From assembly GCA_050942895.1 (NCBI GenBank), contig JBMNOE010000003.1:62001-126000 (forward strand): 64,000 nucleotides of DNA, written 5' to 3'. The translations under genes were made by a program, and so were the position numbers. Shown in pieces: positions 1 through 8,591 of the stretch (position 1 is the first letter of the stretch; the number at the start of each line of letters is the position of its first letter). The notes beneath the pieces were generated by a model, which was not told where the DNA came from, did no database searches, and was given only the letters and a program-made list of their open reading frames with translations. The stretch is from JBNRMR01 sp050942895 (GTDB taxonomy: Bacteria > Bacillota > Clostridia > Christensenellales > UBA1750).

Positions 1-1
1 A

Positions 2-94
2 TCAAAAAGACTTAAAGACAGGGTGGAAGAAAGCCTGATCCATCCGGAAGTGTTCGGAAGCGACCATTGCCCCGTGGCACTTTTGCTTAAGTAA
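2..94 (+). CDS. exodeoxyribonuclease III, C-terminal end only (partial)
   Basis: The window opens inside a reading frame that runs 30 codons to a TAA at 92-94. Its last residues include GSDHCPV, the conserved C-terminal motif of the exonuclease III / AP endonuclease family, where Asp and His belong to the active site. These enzymes cut DNA at abasic sites and degrade 3' ends during base-excision repair. Only the tail is visible, so family membership rests on this motif. No terminator follows directly. The next gene starts 120 bases downstream and seems to have its own promoter. Confidence 0.7.
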   Translation, partial: SKRLKDRVEESLIHPEVFGSDHCPVALLLK

Positions 95-131
95 GCGAAC
101 ACAAACAATTTTTAATTATCCGTAAGGATTC

Positions 132-159
132 TTAACAAACGGATGATTTCCCGCATAAT
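132..159 (+). promoter_or_regulatory. possible promoter of the Cys-rich miniprotein gene
   Basis: TTAACA (132-137) lies 16 bases upstream of CATAAT (154-159). A perfect inverted repeat, TATATC-TTAT-GATATA (171-186), follows in the leader and could be an operator or a 5' hairpin. AT-rich context makes chance matches likely, so this is tentative. Confidence 0.3.
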
Positions 160-213
160 ATATATAGCGGTATATCTTATGATATATCAGTCTGTATATC
201 GAGGGGGATTCTC

Positions 214-447
214 ATGGCTTGCTCCGGCTGCAACAATAACTGCGCTGCCAGGTGCTCGGCTTCTACGGCCGCCAGCTCCGGCAACTCAGCTGCAGGCATA
301 ATCTCCAGATGGGGAGTGGGGCGCTACCGTTCCATCTGCCCGGGGGGATGCCTGAAACTGGTCGGCGGGGTGTATCGCTGCTCAAGCTTATGCGCGGGCT
401 GCATTTACGCCGATAGACCATATTGTCCATATAATCCGACCAACTAA
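214..447 (+). CDS. cysteine-rich miniprotein, unknown function
   Basis: The 77-residue protein has ten cysteines: C3, C6, C10 and C14 near the N terminus, then C42, C46, C56, C60, C63 and C71. A Ser/Ala/Gly-rich spacer (residues 15-31) separates the two groups. There is no signal peptide or membrane segment. The start is well supported by a GAGGGGG ribosome binding site and a strong terminator follows closely, so it is a single-gene transcript. The CxxC and CxxxC spacing suggests metal or Fe-S binding, or a small redox or modified peptide, but I do not recognise the family. No maturase or transporter gene lies beside it. It is not a match to the SCIFF peptide pattern. Confidence 0.65.
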   Translation: MACSGCNNNCAARCSASTAASSGNSAAGIISRWGVGRYRSICPGGCLKLVGGVYRCSSLCAGCIYADRPYCPYNPTN

Positions 448-478
448 AAGAATTCGTTGGTATAATAGCTTAGTTAAG

Positions 479-516
479 AGCCCGCTTTGTGAAATGTTTT
501 TTTGCAAGGCGGGCTT
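479..516 (+). terminator. rho-independent terminator after the Cys-rich gene
   Basis: A stem AGCCCGC...GCGGGCT with extra pairing further in (CTTTG with CAAGG) closes a loop containing a T-run. It lies 31 bases after the stop codon. From here to 788 the sequence is AT-rich and I see no gene; the Rnf promoter follows. Confidence 0.6.
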
Positions 517-788
517 CATTGCTGCATAAATATGAAGGGATGTGTAAATTTCATTTGTTATTTAATTGTCAAACTTGTAAATGCGGATTGAGAATATTAT
601 TTAATCCGAAAAAATATTAGCGATATATGGGCATATGCGCCTAAACCAGCCCAAAACGGCCTTAATGGGACGAAAATAACGAGCATTGCTATGCATTTAT
701 CAAAATATAGGCTCATAATATAGGATATCTTAAAGTTTTGAAAAAAAGATTTAATTACATAATCGTTTTGAATATTTTGTAGCCGGAT

Positions 789-817
789 TTGCATTTATCC
801 TGCAATTATTGTAGAAT
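789..817 (+). promoter_or_regulatory. sigma-A-type promoter of the rnf operon
   Basis: TTGCAT (789-794) and TAGAAT (812-817) are separated by exactly 17 bases. The predicted transcription start near 824 leaves a 5' leader of only about 17-26 bases before rnfC. Confidence 0.6.
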
Positions 818-840
818 AGGCCGAGAGGAAGCTGCAAGGA

Positions 841-2190
841 GTGAGCGAAATAAAACTAGGGTCTTTTAGGGGCGGGGTTTTCCCCCTTCATGAGATACAT
901 GGCGGAAAGGATCTGACCAAGGACATGCCCATTGCGCAGATGCCGGCGCCGGATATCGCCGTTTACCCGATGGCCCAGCATATTGGTGCGCCCTGTGTGC
1001 CCAACGTGAACAAGGGTGACAGGGTTTTAATCGGCCAGGAGATTGGCTCCATGAAGGGATTTGTTTCCGCGCCCATACATGCCTCTGTTTCGGGTGAAGT
1101 GGTGGCATTGGAGCAAAAACTTACCATATCCGGTTCGCCTGTTCTGTCCGTCTTGGTGAAAAATGACGGCAAGGATGAATGGGTGGAAGATATACAGGAA
1201 AGAACGCCGGGCGAGATCGCTGCCCTGAGCGCACAGGACATAAGAGCGATAGTAAAAAAATGCGGGGTGGTGGGCCTTGGCGGAGCCTCCTTTCCGACGC
1301 ATATAAAGATTACTCCGCCGCCGGACAACGCCATAGATACCATCATTATAAATGGCGCGGAATGCGAGCCTTACCTGACCAGCGACCATCGGCTCATGCT
1401 GGAGCAGCCTGAAAAGCTGATCGGGGGCATTAAGCTGATAATCAGGGCGATAGGCGGGGGACCCAGGGCGGTAATCGCCGTGGAAAACAACAAAAAGGAT
1501 GCCATCAGCCTGCTGGATGGCCTTTTAAAGGCAGAAAAGAATATTTCTGTAAAGGCTCTGGAGGTCAAATATCCCCAGGGTTCAGAAAAACATCTGATTA
1601 CATCTATCACAAAAAGACAGGTACCCTCTGGAAAGCTGCCTGCGTCGGCGGGATGCCTGGTGGTAAACGTCGGCACAGCCATAGCGATATATGATGCAGT
1701 GCATCACGGACGGCCCATCGTGGACACGGTGATAAGCGCCACCGGCGATTTGAACCGGCCGGGCGTTTTTCTTGTGCGAACTGGGACGCCTGTTCAGCAG
1801 GTAATCGACCACTGCGGCGGCTTTAAGCCTGATGTGACGAAAGTTATAAGCGGCGGGCCAATGATGGGCATATCCATATACGATTACAGCGTGCCCATTA
1901 TCAAGAGTACATCATCGCTGCTGGCGATGACGGACAAGCACGCGGGAATCGCCCCGCAGACGAAATGCCTGCGCTGCGGGCGCTGCGTGAAGGCCTGCCC
2001 GATGTTCCTGATGCCGGCTGTTTTGAACCGGCTTTCCGTAATGCAAAACTGGGAGGAAGCCGACAGATACAACGCTCTGGACTGCGTGGAGTGCGGCTCA
2101 TGCACATATATTTGCCCGGCGAAGCTGAACATCACATCAAATATCAGAAGAGCGAAGCGCGCTGTCATGTCGGCCCGCAAGCGCAGTTAG
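841..2190 (+). CDS. rnfC: Rnf electron transport complex subunit C
   Basis: RnfC is the peripheral NADH-oxidising/NAD+-reducing subunit of the membrane ferredoxin:NAD+ oxidoreductase. The 449-residue protein carries the SLBB/Complex1_51K-like core (GLGGASFPTH and GAECEPYLTSDHR, about residues 145-185) and two C-terminal 4Fe-4S motifs, CxxCxxCxxxCP starting at C376 and at C415. It is the first gene of rnfCDGEAB, the order known from Acetobacterium and Clostridium. The start is uncertain. AAGGAG (836-841) overlaps the GTG at 841, whereas its spacing would suit ATA at 850. Conserved N-terminal residues (FRGGVFP) rule out a much later start. Confidence 0.95.
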   Translation: MSEIKLGSFRGGVFPLHEIHGGKDLTKDMPIAQMPAPDIAVYPMAQHIGAPCVPNVNKGDRVLIGQEIGSMKGFVSAPIHASVSGEVVALEQKLTISGSPVLSVLVKNDGKDEWVEDIQERTPGEIAALSAQDIRAIVKKCGVVGLGGASFPTHIKITPPPDNAIDTIIINGAECEPYLTSDHRLMLEQPEKLIGGIKLIIRAIGGGPRAVIAVENNKKDAISLLDGLLKAEKNISVKALEVKYPQGSEKHLITSITKRQVPSGKLPASAGCLVVNVGTAIAIYDAVHHGRPIVDTVISATGDLNRPGVFLVRTGTPVQQVIDHCGGFKPDVTKVISGGPMMGISIYDYSVPIIKSTSSLLAMTDKHAGIAPQTKCLRCGRCVKACPMFLMPAVLNRLSVMQNWEEADRYNALDCVECGSCTYICPAKLNITSNIRRAKRAVMSARKRS

Positions 2191-2203
2191 GAGGAGAACT
2201 GAA

Positions 2204-3154
2204 ATGAATCAGGTGAGGGTGTCGCTTTCGCCTCATGTGCGCAGCCATGATTCCACATCAAGGATAATGCTGGACGTACTGATCGCCCTTGCGCCCTCCT
2301 GCGCGGTGGGCATATGGTTTATGGGGGTGAATGCGGCGGTTTTGCTGGCGGTCTCGACGCTGTCGGCGGTGCTGGCGGAGGATATCTGGTGCAGGGCCAC
2401 AAAGCGCCCATCGCCAGTGAGAGATCTTTCCGCGGCGGTGACGGGTCTTTTGGTGGGAATGAACCTTCCGGCGACTGCTCCGTGGTGGCTGGCGGTTTTG
2501 GGAAGCGCGTTTGCGATAATTGTGGTTAAACAGTTTTTTGGGGGTCTCGGGCAAAACTTCATCAACCCGGCGATGGCCGCAAGGGCTTTTCTGCTGGCAT
2601 CATGGCCCAGCAGGATGACGCTTTTTACAGCTCCCGGGGCAGTGGACGCAGTGTCCTCAGCCACGCCTTTGATGGTGATCTACGGAAAGGCCGATGGCGC
2701 TTTGCCTGATATAATCCAGATGCTGATAGGAAACATCCCCGGCACAATAGGAGAGGTATCAAAGGCGGCGCTGATTTTAGGCGCGGCATATATGATCCTT
2801 CGGGGGACCATCAGCCCCAGAATTCCGCTGATATACATTTTAACAGTTTTTTTACTATCAAGCGCATTTGCGGTGAACGGGCCTTCGTTTATGGACGGGT
2901 TTTATTCAATCGCTGCGGGCGGACTGTTTCTGGGCGCCATATTTATGGCGACGGACTACACCACATCGCCCATAACCCCGAGAGGCCAGACGATATTCGC
3001 ACTGGGCTGCGGGATAATCACATTCGTCATACGGCGCTTCGGCTCCTACCCTGACGGCGTCACATTCGCGCTGCTGCTGATGAATACGGTGACGCCCCTC
3101 ATCGACCGCTATGTGCGGCCAAGGAAATATGGGGAGGTGGCGAAGGCAAAATGA
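2204..3154 (+). CDS. rnfD: Rnf electron transport complex subunit D
   Basis: RnfD is an integral membrane, flavin-carrying subunit of the Rnf ion pump. The 316-residue protein is mostly hydrophobic helices. It carries SSATPL at residues 151-156, the site where FMN is bound covalently to Thr154 in the family. AGGAGGAG lies just upstream of the ATG, 13 bases after rnfC. Its stop codon overlaps the rnfG start by four bases (ATGA), which implies translational coupling. Confidence 0.95.
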   Translation: MNQVRVSLSPHVRSHDSTSRIMLDVLIALAPSCAVGIWFMGVNAAVLLAVSTLSAVLAEDIWCRATKRPSPVRDLSAAVTGLLVGMNLPATAPWWLAVLGSAFAIIVVKQFFGGLGQNFINPAMAARAFLLASWPSRMTLFTAPGAVDAVSSATPLMVIYGKADGALPDIIQMLIGNIPGTIGEVSKAALILGAAYMILRGTISPRIPLIYILTVFLLSSAFAVNGPSFMDGFYSIAAGGLFLGAIFMATDYTTSPITPRGQTIFALGCGIITFVIRRFGSYPDGVTFALLLMNTVTPLIDRYVRPRKYGEVAKAK

Positions 3155-3675
3155 AGGATATCTTAAACTTGGGCATAAGGCTGATGGTGGTGGGGCTGGT
3201 TTCCGCTTTCCTGTTGAGCCTGACCTATAATGCGACCTTGGAGCCCATCGCCCAGCAGAAGGAATTGAGGGCAAATGCGGCAAGGATAGCCGTGATGCCC
3301 GACGGCGGAGAGTTTCAAGAGGTTTTAGAAAGCTTCGACGGCATAAGCGCAGTGCACAAAAACAGCGCGGGTTATGTGTTTGAGATACTCGCCAAGGGTT
3401 ACAGCACATCGGGCGTGGGCGTGACAGTGGGCATATTGAACGATGGCACTGTCTCCGGCACCAGGGTGGATGCCTCCAGCGAGACGCCGGGCCTTGGCAC
3501 AAAGGCGGCGGACGAAGACTTTTACAGTCTCTTTGATGGCAAGGGCAGCGGCGATGTGGACGAAATCAGCGCCATAAGCGGGGCGACGGTCACTTCCTCT
3601 GCGGTTAAAAACGCGGTGAAACTGGCCCTTGATACTTTTGATGCGAACTACAAAGAAGGAGGGGATAGCAGATGA
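3151..3675 (+). CDS. rnfG: Rnf electron transport complex subunit G (FMN-binding)
   Basis: RnfG is anchored by one N-terminal helix (about residues 8-26), and its remaining part is an FMN-binding domain outside the membrane. The flavinylation motif SGAT is at residues 143-146, so Thr146 is the predicted site of phosphodiester-linked FMN, attached in this family by ApbE. No apbE is in the window. The gene overlaps its neighbours on both sides by four bases (ATGA). Its 174 residues match clostridial RnfG proteins. Confidence 0.94.
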   Translation: MKDILNLGIRLMVVGLVSAFLLSLTYNATLEPIAQQKELRANAARIAVMPDGGEFQEVLESFDGISAVHKNSAGYVFEILAKGYSTSGVGVTVGILNDGTVSGTRVDASSETPGLGTKAADEDFYSLFDGKGSGDVDEISAISGATVTSSAVKNAVKLALDTFDANYKEGGDSR

Positions 3676-4286
3676 GCCTAAAAAAACTGTTTATGAATGG
3701 TATCATAGATGAAAACCCCACCTTCCGTATGGCTTTGGGCATGTGCCCCACCCTTGCTGTTACCACCCAAGCGATAAACGGCATCGGCATGGGCCTTGCC
3801 ACCACATTTGTTATGCTCTGCTCAAACATCATAATATCGCTTTTAAGAAATCAGATACCGGAGAGAATACGCATACCTGTGTTCGTCATAATAATCGCCA
3901 CATTCGCCACCTTAGTTGATCTGGTTATGCAGGCATACACGCCGGCGCTGTACGAGGCATTGGGAATTTTTATCCCCCTGATAGTGGTCAACTGCGTGCT
4001 CTTTGCAAGGGCGGAATCCTTTGCCTTTAAAAACCCGGTTCTCCCCTCGGCGGTGGACGCCATTGGCATGGGGCTGGGTTATACCCTTGCGCTGACCTTG
4101 CTGGCGGCGGTAAGGGAGATTATCGGCTCCGGCTCCGTTTTCGGGGTTGCGCTTTTCGGCCCTGCCTTTGAACCGGCGATAATGTTCGTCATGGCGCCGG
4201 GAGGCTTCATTACCTTGGGAATATTGATGGGATTTTTGAATCATCTTCAGAAAAAGTTTGAATCAAGGGGAGGTAAGAGGGCATGA
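3672..4286 (+). CDS. rnfE: Rnf electron transport complex subunit E
   Basis: The 204-residue polytopic membrane protein belongs to the RnfA/RnfE/NqrDE family and has about six predicted helices. Family hallmarks include GMCPTLAVTT near the N terminus and VVNCVLFARAE in the middle, containing the conserved membrane cysteine. RnfA and RnfE form the inverted-repeat membrane core that couples electron flow to Na+ or H+ translocation. It is coupled by four-base overlaps to rnfG and rnfA. Confidence 0.94.
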   Translation: MSLKKLFMNGIIDENPTFRMALGMCPTLAVTTQAINGIGMGLATTFVMLCSNIIISLLRNQIPERIRIPVFVIIIATFATLVDLVMQAYTPALYEALGIFIPLIVVNCVLFARAESFAFKNPVLPSAVDAIGMGLGYTLALTLLAAVREIIGSGSVFGVALFGPAFEPAIMFVMAPGGFITLGILMGFLNHLQKKFESRGGKRA

Positions 4287-4855
4287 AGCTTTTCACTATC
4301 CTCCTGAGCGGCATTTTGGTTAACAACTTTATACTGGTGAAGTTTCTGGGGATATGCTCCTTTTTGGGTGTTTCAAGAAAGCTGAGCACTGCCGTGGGCA
4401 TGGGCGCAGCGGTAACATTCGTAATGGCCATTGCATCGGCGTTCACATATCTGATGCAGACCTATATTCTGGACCCTCTGGGCCTGGGCTATTTGCAGTC
4501 GGTGGCATTCGTGCTGGTCATCGCCACACTTGTTCAGCTTGTGGAAATGATAGTCATGAAGGTCAGCCCCTCGCTGTATAATGCACTGGGGGTGTATCTG
4601 CCCCTTATAACGACTAACTGCGCGGTGCTGGGCGTGGCGATACTGAACATACAGCAGCAGTACAATCTGATTGAGGCGGTTGTCAACGGCGTTAGCTCGG
4701 CCATAGGCTTTGCCCTGGCGATAATTCTGTTCGCAGGGGTGCGGGAAAAGCTGGCGCTGTCGGAAATGCCAAAATGGATGGATGGTTTTCCCGGCGCCCT
4801 TATAACTGCGGGGCTGATATCGATGGCCTTTTTGGGGTTCCAGGGCCTTGTGTGA
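4283..4855 (+). CDS. rnfA: Rnf electron transport complex subunit A
   Basis: RnfA is the partner of RnfE in the membrane core. The 190-residue protein has about six helices, starts with the family sequence NNFILVKFLGICSFLGVS, and carries the conserved membrane cysteine in TTNCAVLG. A ribosome binding site (AGGTAAGAGG) lies in the end of rnfE, which it overlaps by four bases. Its stop is TGA, one of many cases showing that TGA terminates normally in this genome. Confidence 0.94.
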   Translation: MKLFTILLSGILVNNFILVKFLGICSFLGVSRKLSTAVGMGAAVTFVMAIASAFTYLMQTYILDPLGLGYLQSVAFVLVIATLVQLVEMIVMKVSPSLYNALGVYLPLITTNCAVLGVAILNIQQQYNLIEAVVNGVSSAIGFALAIILFAGVREKLALSEMPKWMDGFPGALITAGLISMAFLGFQGLV

Positions 4856-4882
4856 CGGGGAGAGAGGAGAAAATAGAAGAAA

Positions 4883-5926
4883 ATGACAAGTTTATTATAC
4901 CCGTTCCTGCTGTTGGGTGGTTTTGGTTTGATTTTCGGCACCGGCCTTGCCCTTGCAGCAAAGAAGCTGGCCGTTCAAAAGGATGAGAAGGTCGAAGCGC
5001 TGCGGGAATGTCTGCCCGGTGCTAACTGCGGCGGCTGCGGCTACCCGGGCTGTGATTCATATGCGGCGGCAGTGGCGGGCGGCGATGCGGCGGTGGATCT
5101 TTGCACTCCAGGCGGGCAGAAGACGGTGAACGCCATCGCCGAGGTTCTGGGGATTGAACATGGCGGGGAGATGGGCAGAAAGGTCGCCAACATAGTTTGC
5201 CGGGGTTCTTGCGAAAATGTTCAGATCAGGTTTGACTATAGCGATGAAAAGTCATGCCGGGTGGCGGCGATGACCAGCGAAGGCGACAAGGCCTGCCGCT
5301 ATGCCTGCGTGGGCTATGGCGATTGCGTGGATGCTTGCCCATTTGGGGCGCTTTCGATGACTGATGACAGGCTTGTGGTCGTAGACGAGGACAAGTGCAC
5401 CGGCTGCGGCAGATGCGTGAAGGAATGCCCGAAGAATGTGATCAGGATTGAGCCCCACTACAAGGTTCAGGTGAAGTGCCGTGCCCTTGAAAAGGGGAAA
5501 ATAGTTCTGGTAAACTGCACTGCCGGCTGCATAGGCTGCGGAAAATGCGCCAGGAGCTGCAAGTTTGACGCGATAATTATGAAGGATAACCTTCCAACTA
5601 TCGACAGGGGAAAGTGTGTGGGCTGCCTGGAGTGCGCCAGAAGCTGCCCCACAGGCGCCATGCAGGCGGACTTTGACCGTCAGGAAAAAGCCTTCATCGA
5701 CGAGGAACTCTGCATAGGCTGCACAATTTGCAAGCGCCATTGCAAGTTTGACGCAATTTCAGGCGAGCTTAAAGAAAAGCACACTGTGGACCTGGACAAA
5801 TGCACGGGCTGCGGCCTTTGCGCCGGCAAATGCCCCAAGAAGGCCATCGAAATGAAGATGGACATTCAGGAGGATTCCGGCGGGGAAGCCCGGGAGGAAA
5901 GCCTTCCCGCCGCCAAAGCTGTATAG
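4883..5926 (+). CDS. rnfB: Rnf electron transport complex subunit B (multi-cluster ferredoxin)
   Basis: RnfB is the likely entry point for electrons from ferredoxin. The 347-residue protein has one N-terminal membrane helix (about 5-26), a 4Fe-4S domain with CLPGANCGGCGYPGC (C43, C49, C52, C57) and a later cysteine (C74). Six further CxxCxxCxxxC-type motifs follow, beginning near residues 138, 162, 216, 245, 277 and 307. This long, multi-cluster form is typical of clostridial and acetogen Rnf rather than the shorter proteobacterial RnfB. It is the last gene of the operon, 27 bases after rnfA, and is followed by a terminator. Confidence 0.95.
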   Translation: MTSLLYPFLLLGGFGLIFGTGLALAAKKLAVQKDEKVEALRECLPGANCGGCGYPGCDSYAAAVAGGDAAVDLCTPGGQKTVNAIAEVLGIEHGGEMGRKVANIVCRGSCENVQIRFDYSDEKSCRVAAMTSEGDKACRYACVGYGDCVDACPFGALSMTDDRLVVVDEDKCTGCGRCVKECPKNVIRIEPHYKVQVKCRALEKGKIVLVNCTAGCIGCGKCARSCKFDAIIMKDNLPTIDRGKCVGCLECARSCPTGAMQADFDRQEKAFIDEELCIGCTICKRHCKFDAISGELKEKHTVDLDKCTGCGLCAGKCPKKAIEMKMDIQEDSGGEAREESLPAAKAV

Positions 5927-5961
5927 AAAACAGTTTGGGCATCGGTAAAATGAAGAATAAA

Positions 5962-5996
5962 AAAGAGCATCCGCTTTCGCCAAGGGATGCTTTTTT
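5962..5996. terminator. bidirectional terminator between rnfB and rpsT
   Basis: The stem AGCATCC/GGATGCT has a 12-base loop, with a T-run on the plus strand and an A-run on the other side. It can therefore end both the rnf transcript and the reverse rpsT transcript. Confidence 0.75.
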
Positions 5997-6039
5997 GCTT
6001 GCTTATATTTGATTATCCTTCGCTCAGCCTTAACGCCGA

Positions 6040-6303
6040 TTAATTTGCGGCTGAAATAATCTTCGCCATCTGAGCCTTTTTGCGGTTCACAGCGTTTCTG
6101 TGCAATACTCCCTTTGACCCAGCTCTGTCATATGCGGAAACGGCTTCGCGGTACAGCGCTTCCACTTGAGCGGAATCGCCCTGGGCGACAGCTTTTTCAA
6201 GCTTTTTGACCGTGGTATTCAAATTGGACTTAATCATGCGGTTGCGCAGATTCTTTTTTTTCGTAGTTTCAGTGCGCTTTATGGCAGACTTGATGTTTGG
6301 CAA
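6040..6303 (-). CDS. rpsT: 30S ribosomal protein S20
   Basis: S20 binds 16S rRNA early in assembly of the small subunit. The 87-residue, lysine-rich protein begins PNIKSAIKR and contains TTKKKNLRNR, both typical of S20. The start codon is TTG (6303-6301), not ATG, and is preceded by a strong AGGAGGTG. A UUG start is also found in E. coli rpsT, where it matters for autoregulation. Whether that applies here is inference. In many Firmicutes rpsT lies next to holA; here holA is about 46 kb away. Confidence 0.95.
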   Translation of the reverse strand: MPNIKSAIKRTETTKKKNLRNRMIKSNLNTTVKKLEKAVAQGDSAQVEALYREAVSAYDRAGSKGVLHRNAVNRKKAQMAKIISAAN

Positions 6304-6336
6304 GATTTCACCTCCTACTTAGAAGTCAACCATGAC

Positions 6337-6365
6337 AGTATACCATGCAAGAAGCTGTTTGGCAA
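6337..6365 (-). promoter_or_regulatory. rpsT promoter
   Basis: Reading the minus strand, TTGCCA and TATACT are separated by 17 bases, about 35 bases upstream of the TTG start. This is close to consensus for the main sigma factor. Confidence 0.65.
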
Positions 6366-6464
6366 GCATTTCACCCTGGGATTATCAACTTTTTTATAAT
6401 GATATCGATCATATAATATGCTATAATATTAGAAACATAATTTTTATATGTATAGGAGACGGAT

Positions 6465-8531
6465 ATGATAAACAGGAAAGAAATTGTTAGAAACCATGCG
6501 GTTAAAAACCATAAGTTTGACATCTACTCGCCTCTGAGCGTAGGCAATGGAGAATTCGCCTTCACATGCGACGCAACGGGCCTTCAGACATTTGGCAAGC
6601 TCTATGAAGACAGTATGCCTGTTTGCACGATGGCTCAATGGGGCTGGCATACCGCGCCTTTTTCACAGAAGGACTACGATTTCAGCCCTAAAAACCTTGT
6701 TCCTAAGATGGTTTTCAACGGCGAAAGGGATGTGCCGTACCTGATAAATCCCGGCGATACGCCGGAGGGCTTCAACTGGCTGAGGGAAAACCCGCACAAG
6801 TTCAGCCTGGCGAATATCGGCTTCCTTTTTCCAGGGAAAGGGGAGGGCGATCAAAAATATGATATTGCCGGCGAAGCGGATAAAATAAGCGAAATAAATC
6901 AAAAGCTTTGTATGTATAAGGGGGAGATAAGCTCCTCATTCAAGTGGAACGGCAGCGAAGTGAGCGTTAAAACCTGCGTGCATCCCCGGGCCGATGCCTT
7001 GGCGGTGAGGGTGAAAAGCCCGCTTTTAGGCCTGGGACTTAGGATTAATCTGAGATTTCCGGCGCCGGACATAAGGCTGGCCACGGCTGACTTTGAAAAG
7101 ATGGACGATTATGACAGCAAACTCCTGCTTAATTCCGGCGGCAGAGCGGAAATACTTCGTCTTATGGACAGGGACCGCTATTTCGTCAGCGTAAGCCACA
7201 GCGGCAGCCTTGAAAGGATGGGCAAAAATTCATTCGTCATAAGCGCGTCAGGCGATACTTTAGAGGCGGTATTTGCTTTTTCACCAATGCCCCTGCGGGA
7301 AACGCCCTCGGCCAAGCAATGCTTCTTTGCCTCGTCTGAGTTTTGGGCGAACTACTGGGAAGAAGGCGGCTTTGTCAGCATAAAAAACGGCGGAAAGAAG
7401 GGCAAAGAGCTGCAAAGGCGCATAATACTTTCCCAATACCTGACTGCGATCCAGTGCGCAGGCAGCCTGCCGCCGGCAGAAACCGGACTGACGGCAAACA
7501 GTTGGTACGGCAAGTTCCACCTGGAGATGCACTGGTGGCACAGCGTCCATTTTCCCTTCTGGAAAAAAGGCGCACTTTTGGAGCGCAGCATGTGGTATTA
7601 CCATTCCATTTTGCCCAAGGCCAAAGAGCTGGCCGCTTCGCAGGGCTATAAGGGGGCAAGGTGGCCAAAGATGACGGATATTTCCGGAAATGATGCGCCT
7701 TCGGCCATCGGTTCGGTGCTGATCTGGCAACAGCCCCATCCAATATATTATGCGCTGGCGATCTACAGGGAGAACCCCTGCGAGGAAGTTCTCAGGCGCT
7801 ACGAGGATATCGTGATGGAATCAGCGGAGTTCATGGCGGATTTTCTCCGATGGGATGAGGAAGGACAGCGCTATGTGTTGGGCCCGGGGCTCATTCCCGC
7901 CCAGGAAAATCATAAACCGGCGGATGTCTTAAACCCGACATTCGAGCTGGAGTATTGGCTGTTCGGTCTTAAGGCGGCAAATGAATGGCGTAAAAAGCTG
8001 GGCCTTGAAGAAAACGCTGATTGGGCTGAAAAGGCAGAAAAAATTGCCCGGCCGACGGTTAAAGACGGGCTGTATATTGCCCACGAAAAATGCCCAGACA
8101 CATTTGAGCCCCCCTATAACCGGGATCATCCGTCGATGACCTGCGCCTTTGGCGTTATGCCTGGCGATCTTATCGACAAAGATGCGATGCTAAACACATT
8201 CCGGGCGATCGTCTCCGGCGGCAAATGGCAGATTGAGGAGCATGTCTGGGGCTGGGATTTTCCTGTTCTGGCGATGACGGCCGCCCGCCTTGGCTTGGGC
8301 GACGAGGCTGTGGACGCTTTGCTCTTTCCATCCGAAAAGAATGTATACCTTAAAAACGGCCATAACAAGCAGTCCGACAGGAAGGATTTGCCGCTATATC
8401 TTCCGGGAAACGGAGGGCTGCTAACCGCTGTTGCGCTTATGTGCGCCGGCTGGGATGGCTCCGAGGGTAAAAACCCCGGCTTCCCGAAGGATTGGGATGT
8501 GGAGTGGGAGGATATATTGCCGCTTCCGTAG
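6465..8531 (+). CDS. six-hairpin glycosidase-like protein (GH65/GH95-like)
   Basis: The 688-residue protein looks like a cytoplasmic glycoside hydrolase or phosphorylase with a beta-sandwich N-terminal part and an (alpha/alpha)6 barrel from about residue 300. The barrel part contains MHWWHSVHFPFW and GYKGARWPK (the latter from residue 394), which resemble motifs of GH65-type enzymes, and a late EEHVWGWDFP. There is no signal peptide. A good ribosome binding site (AGGAGAC) precedes the ATG. The substrate cannot be read from the sequence, and no transporter, regulator or partner enzyme is adjacent, so it is an orphan carbohydrate enzyme. Family assignment is moderate. Confidence 0.65.
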   Translation: MINRKEIVRNHAVKNHKFDIYSPLSVGNGEFAFTCDATGLQTFGKLYEDSMPVCTMAQWGWHTAPFSQKDYDFSPKNLVPKMVFNGERDVPYLINPGDTPEGFNWLRENPHKFSLANIGFLFPGKGEGDQKYDIAGEADKISEINQKLCMYKGEISSSFKWNGSEVSVKTCVHPRADALAVRVKSPLLGLGLRINLRFPAPDIRLATADFEKMDDYDSKLLLNSGGRAEILRLMDRDRYFVSVSHSGSLERMGKNSFVISASGDTLEAVFAFSPMPLRETPSAKQCFFASSEFWANYWEEGGFVSIKNGGKKGKELQRRIILSQYLTAIQCAGSLPPAETGLTANSWYGKFHLEMHWWHSVHFPFWKKGALLERSMWYYHSILPKAKELAASQGYKGARWPKMTDISGNDAPSAIGSVLIWQQPHPIYYALAIYRENPCEEVLRRYEDIVMESAEFMADFLRWDEEGQRYVLGPGLIPAQENHKPADVLNPTFELEYWLFGLKAANEWRKKLGLEENADWAEKAEKIARPTVKDGLYIAHEKCPDTFEPPYNRDHPSMTCAFGVMPGDLIDKDAMLNTFRAIVSGGKWQIEEHVWGWDFPVLAMTAARLGLGDEAVDALLFPSEKNVYLKNGHNKQSDRKDLPLYLPGNGGLLTAVALMCAGWDGSEGKNPGFPKDWDVEWEDILPLP

Positions 8532-8591
8532 GCGGGGGATGCGGGCGAGTGGCGAACGATGCAAGGCTCTGCCCTGCGCCCGCAATGGGAA

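Noticed and set aside
214..447. SCIFF-type or other known modified-peptide precursor
   Set aside because: Cysteine spacing does not fit the SCIFF pattern and no radical-SAM maturase or peptide transporter is adjacent.
448..788. Small genes or a tRNA in the gap before rnf
   Set aside because: Only AT-rich sequence with a reverse frame lacking a ribosome binding site; no cloverleaf could be drawn.
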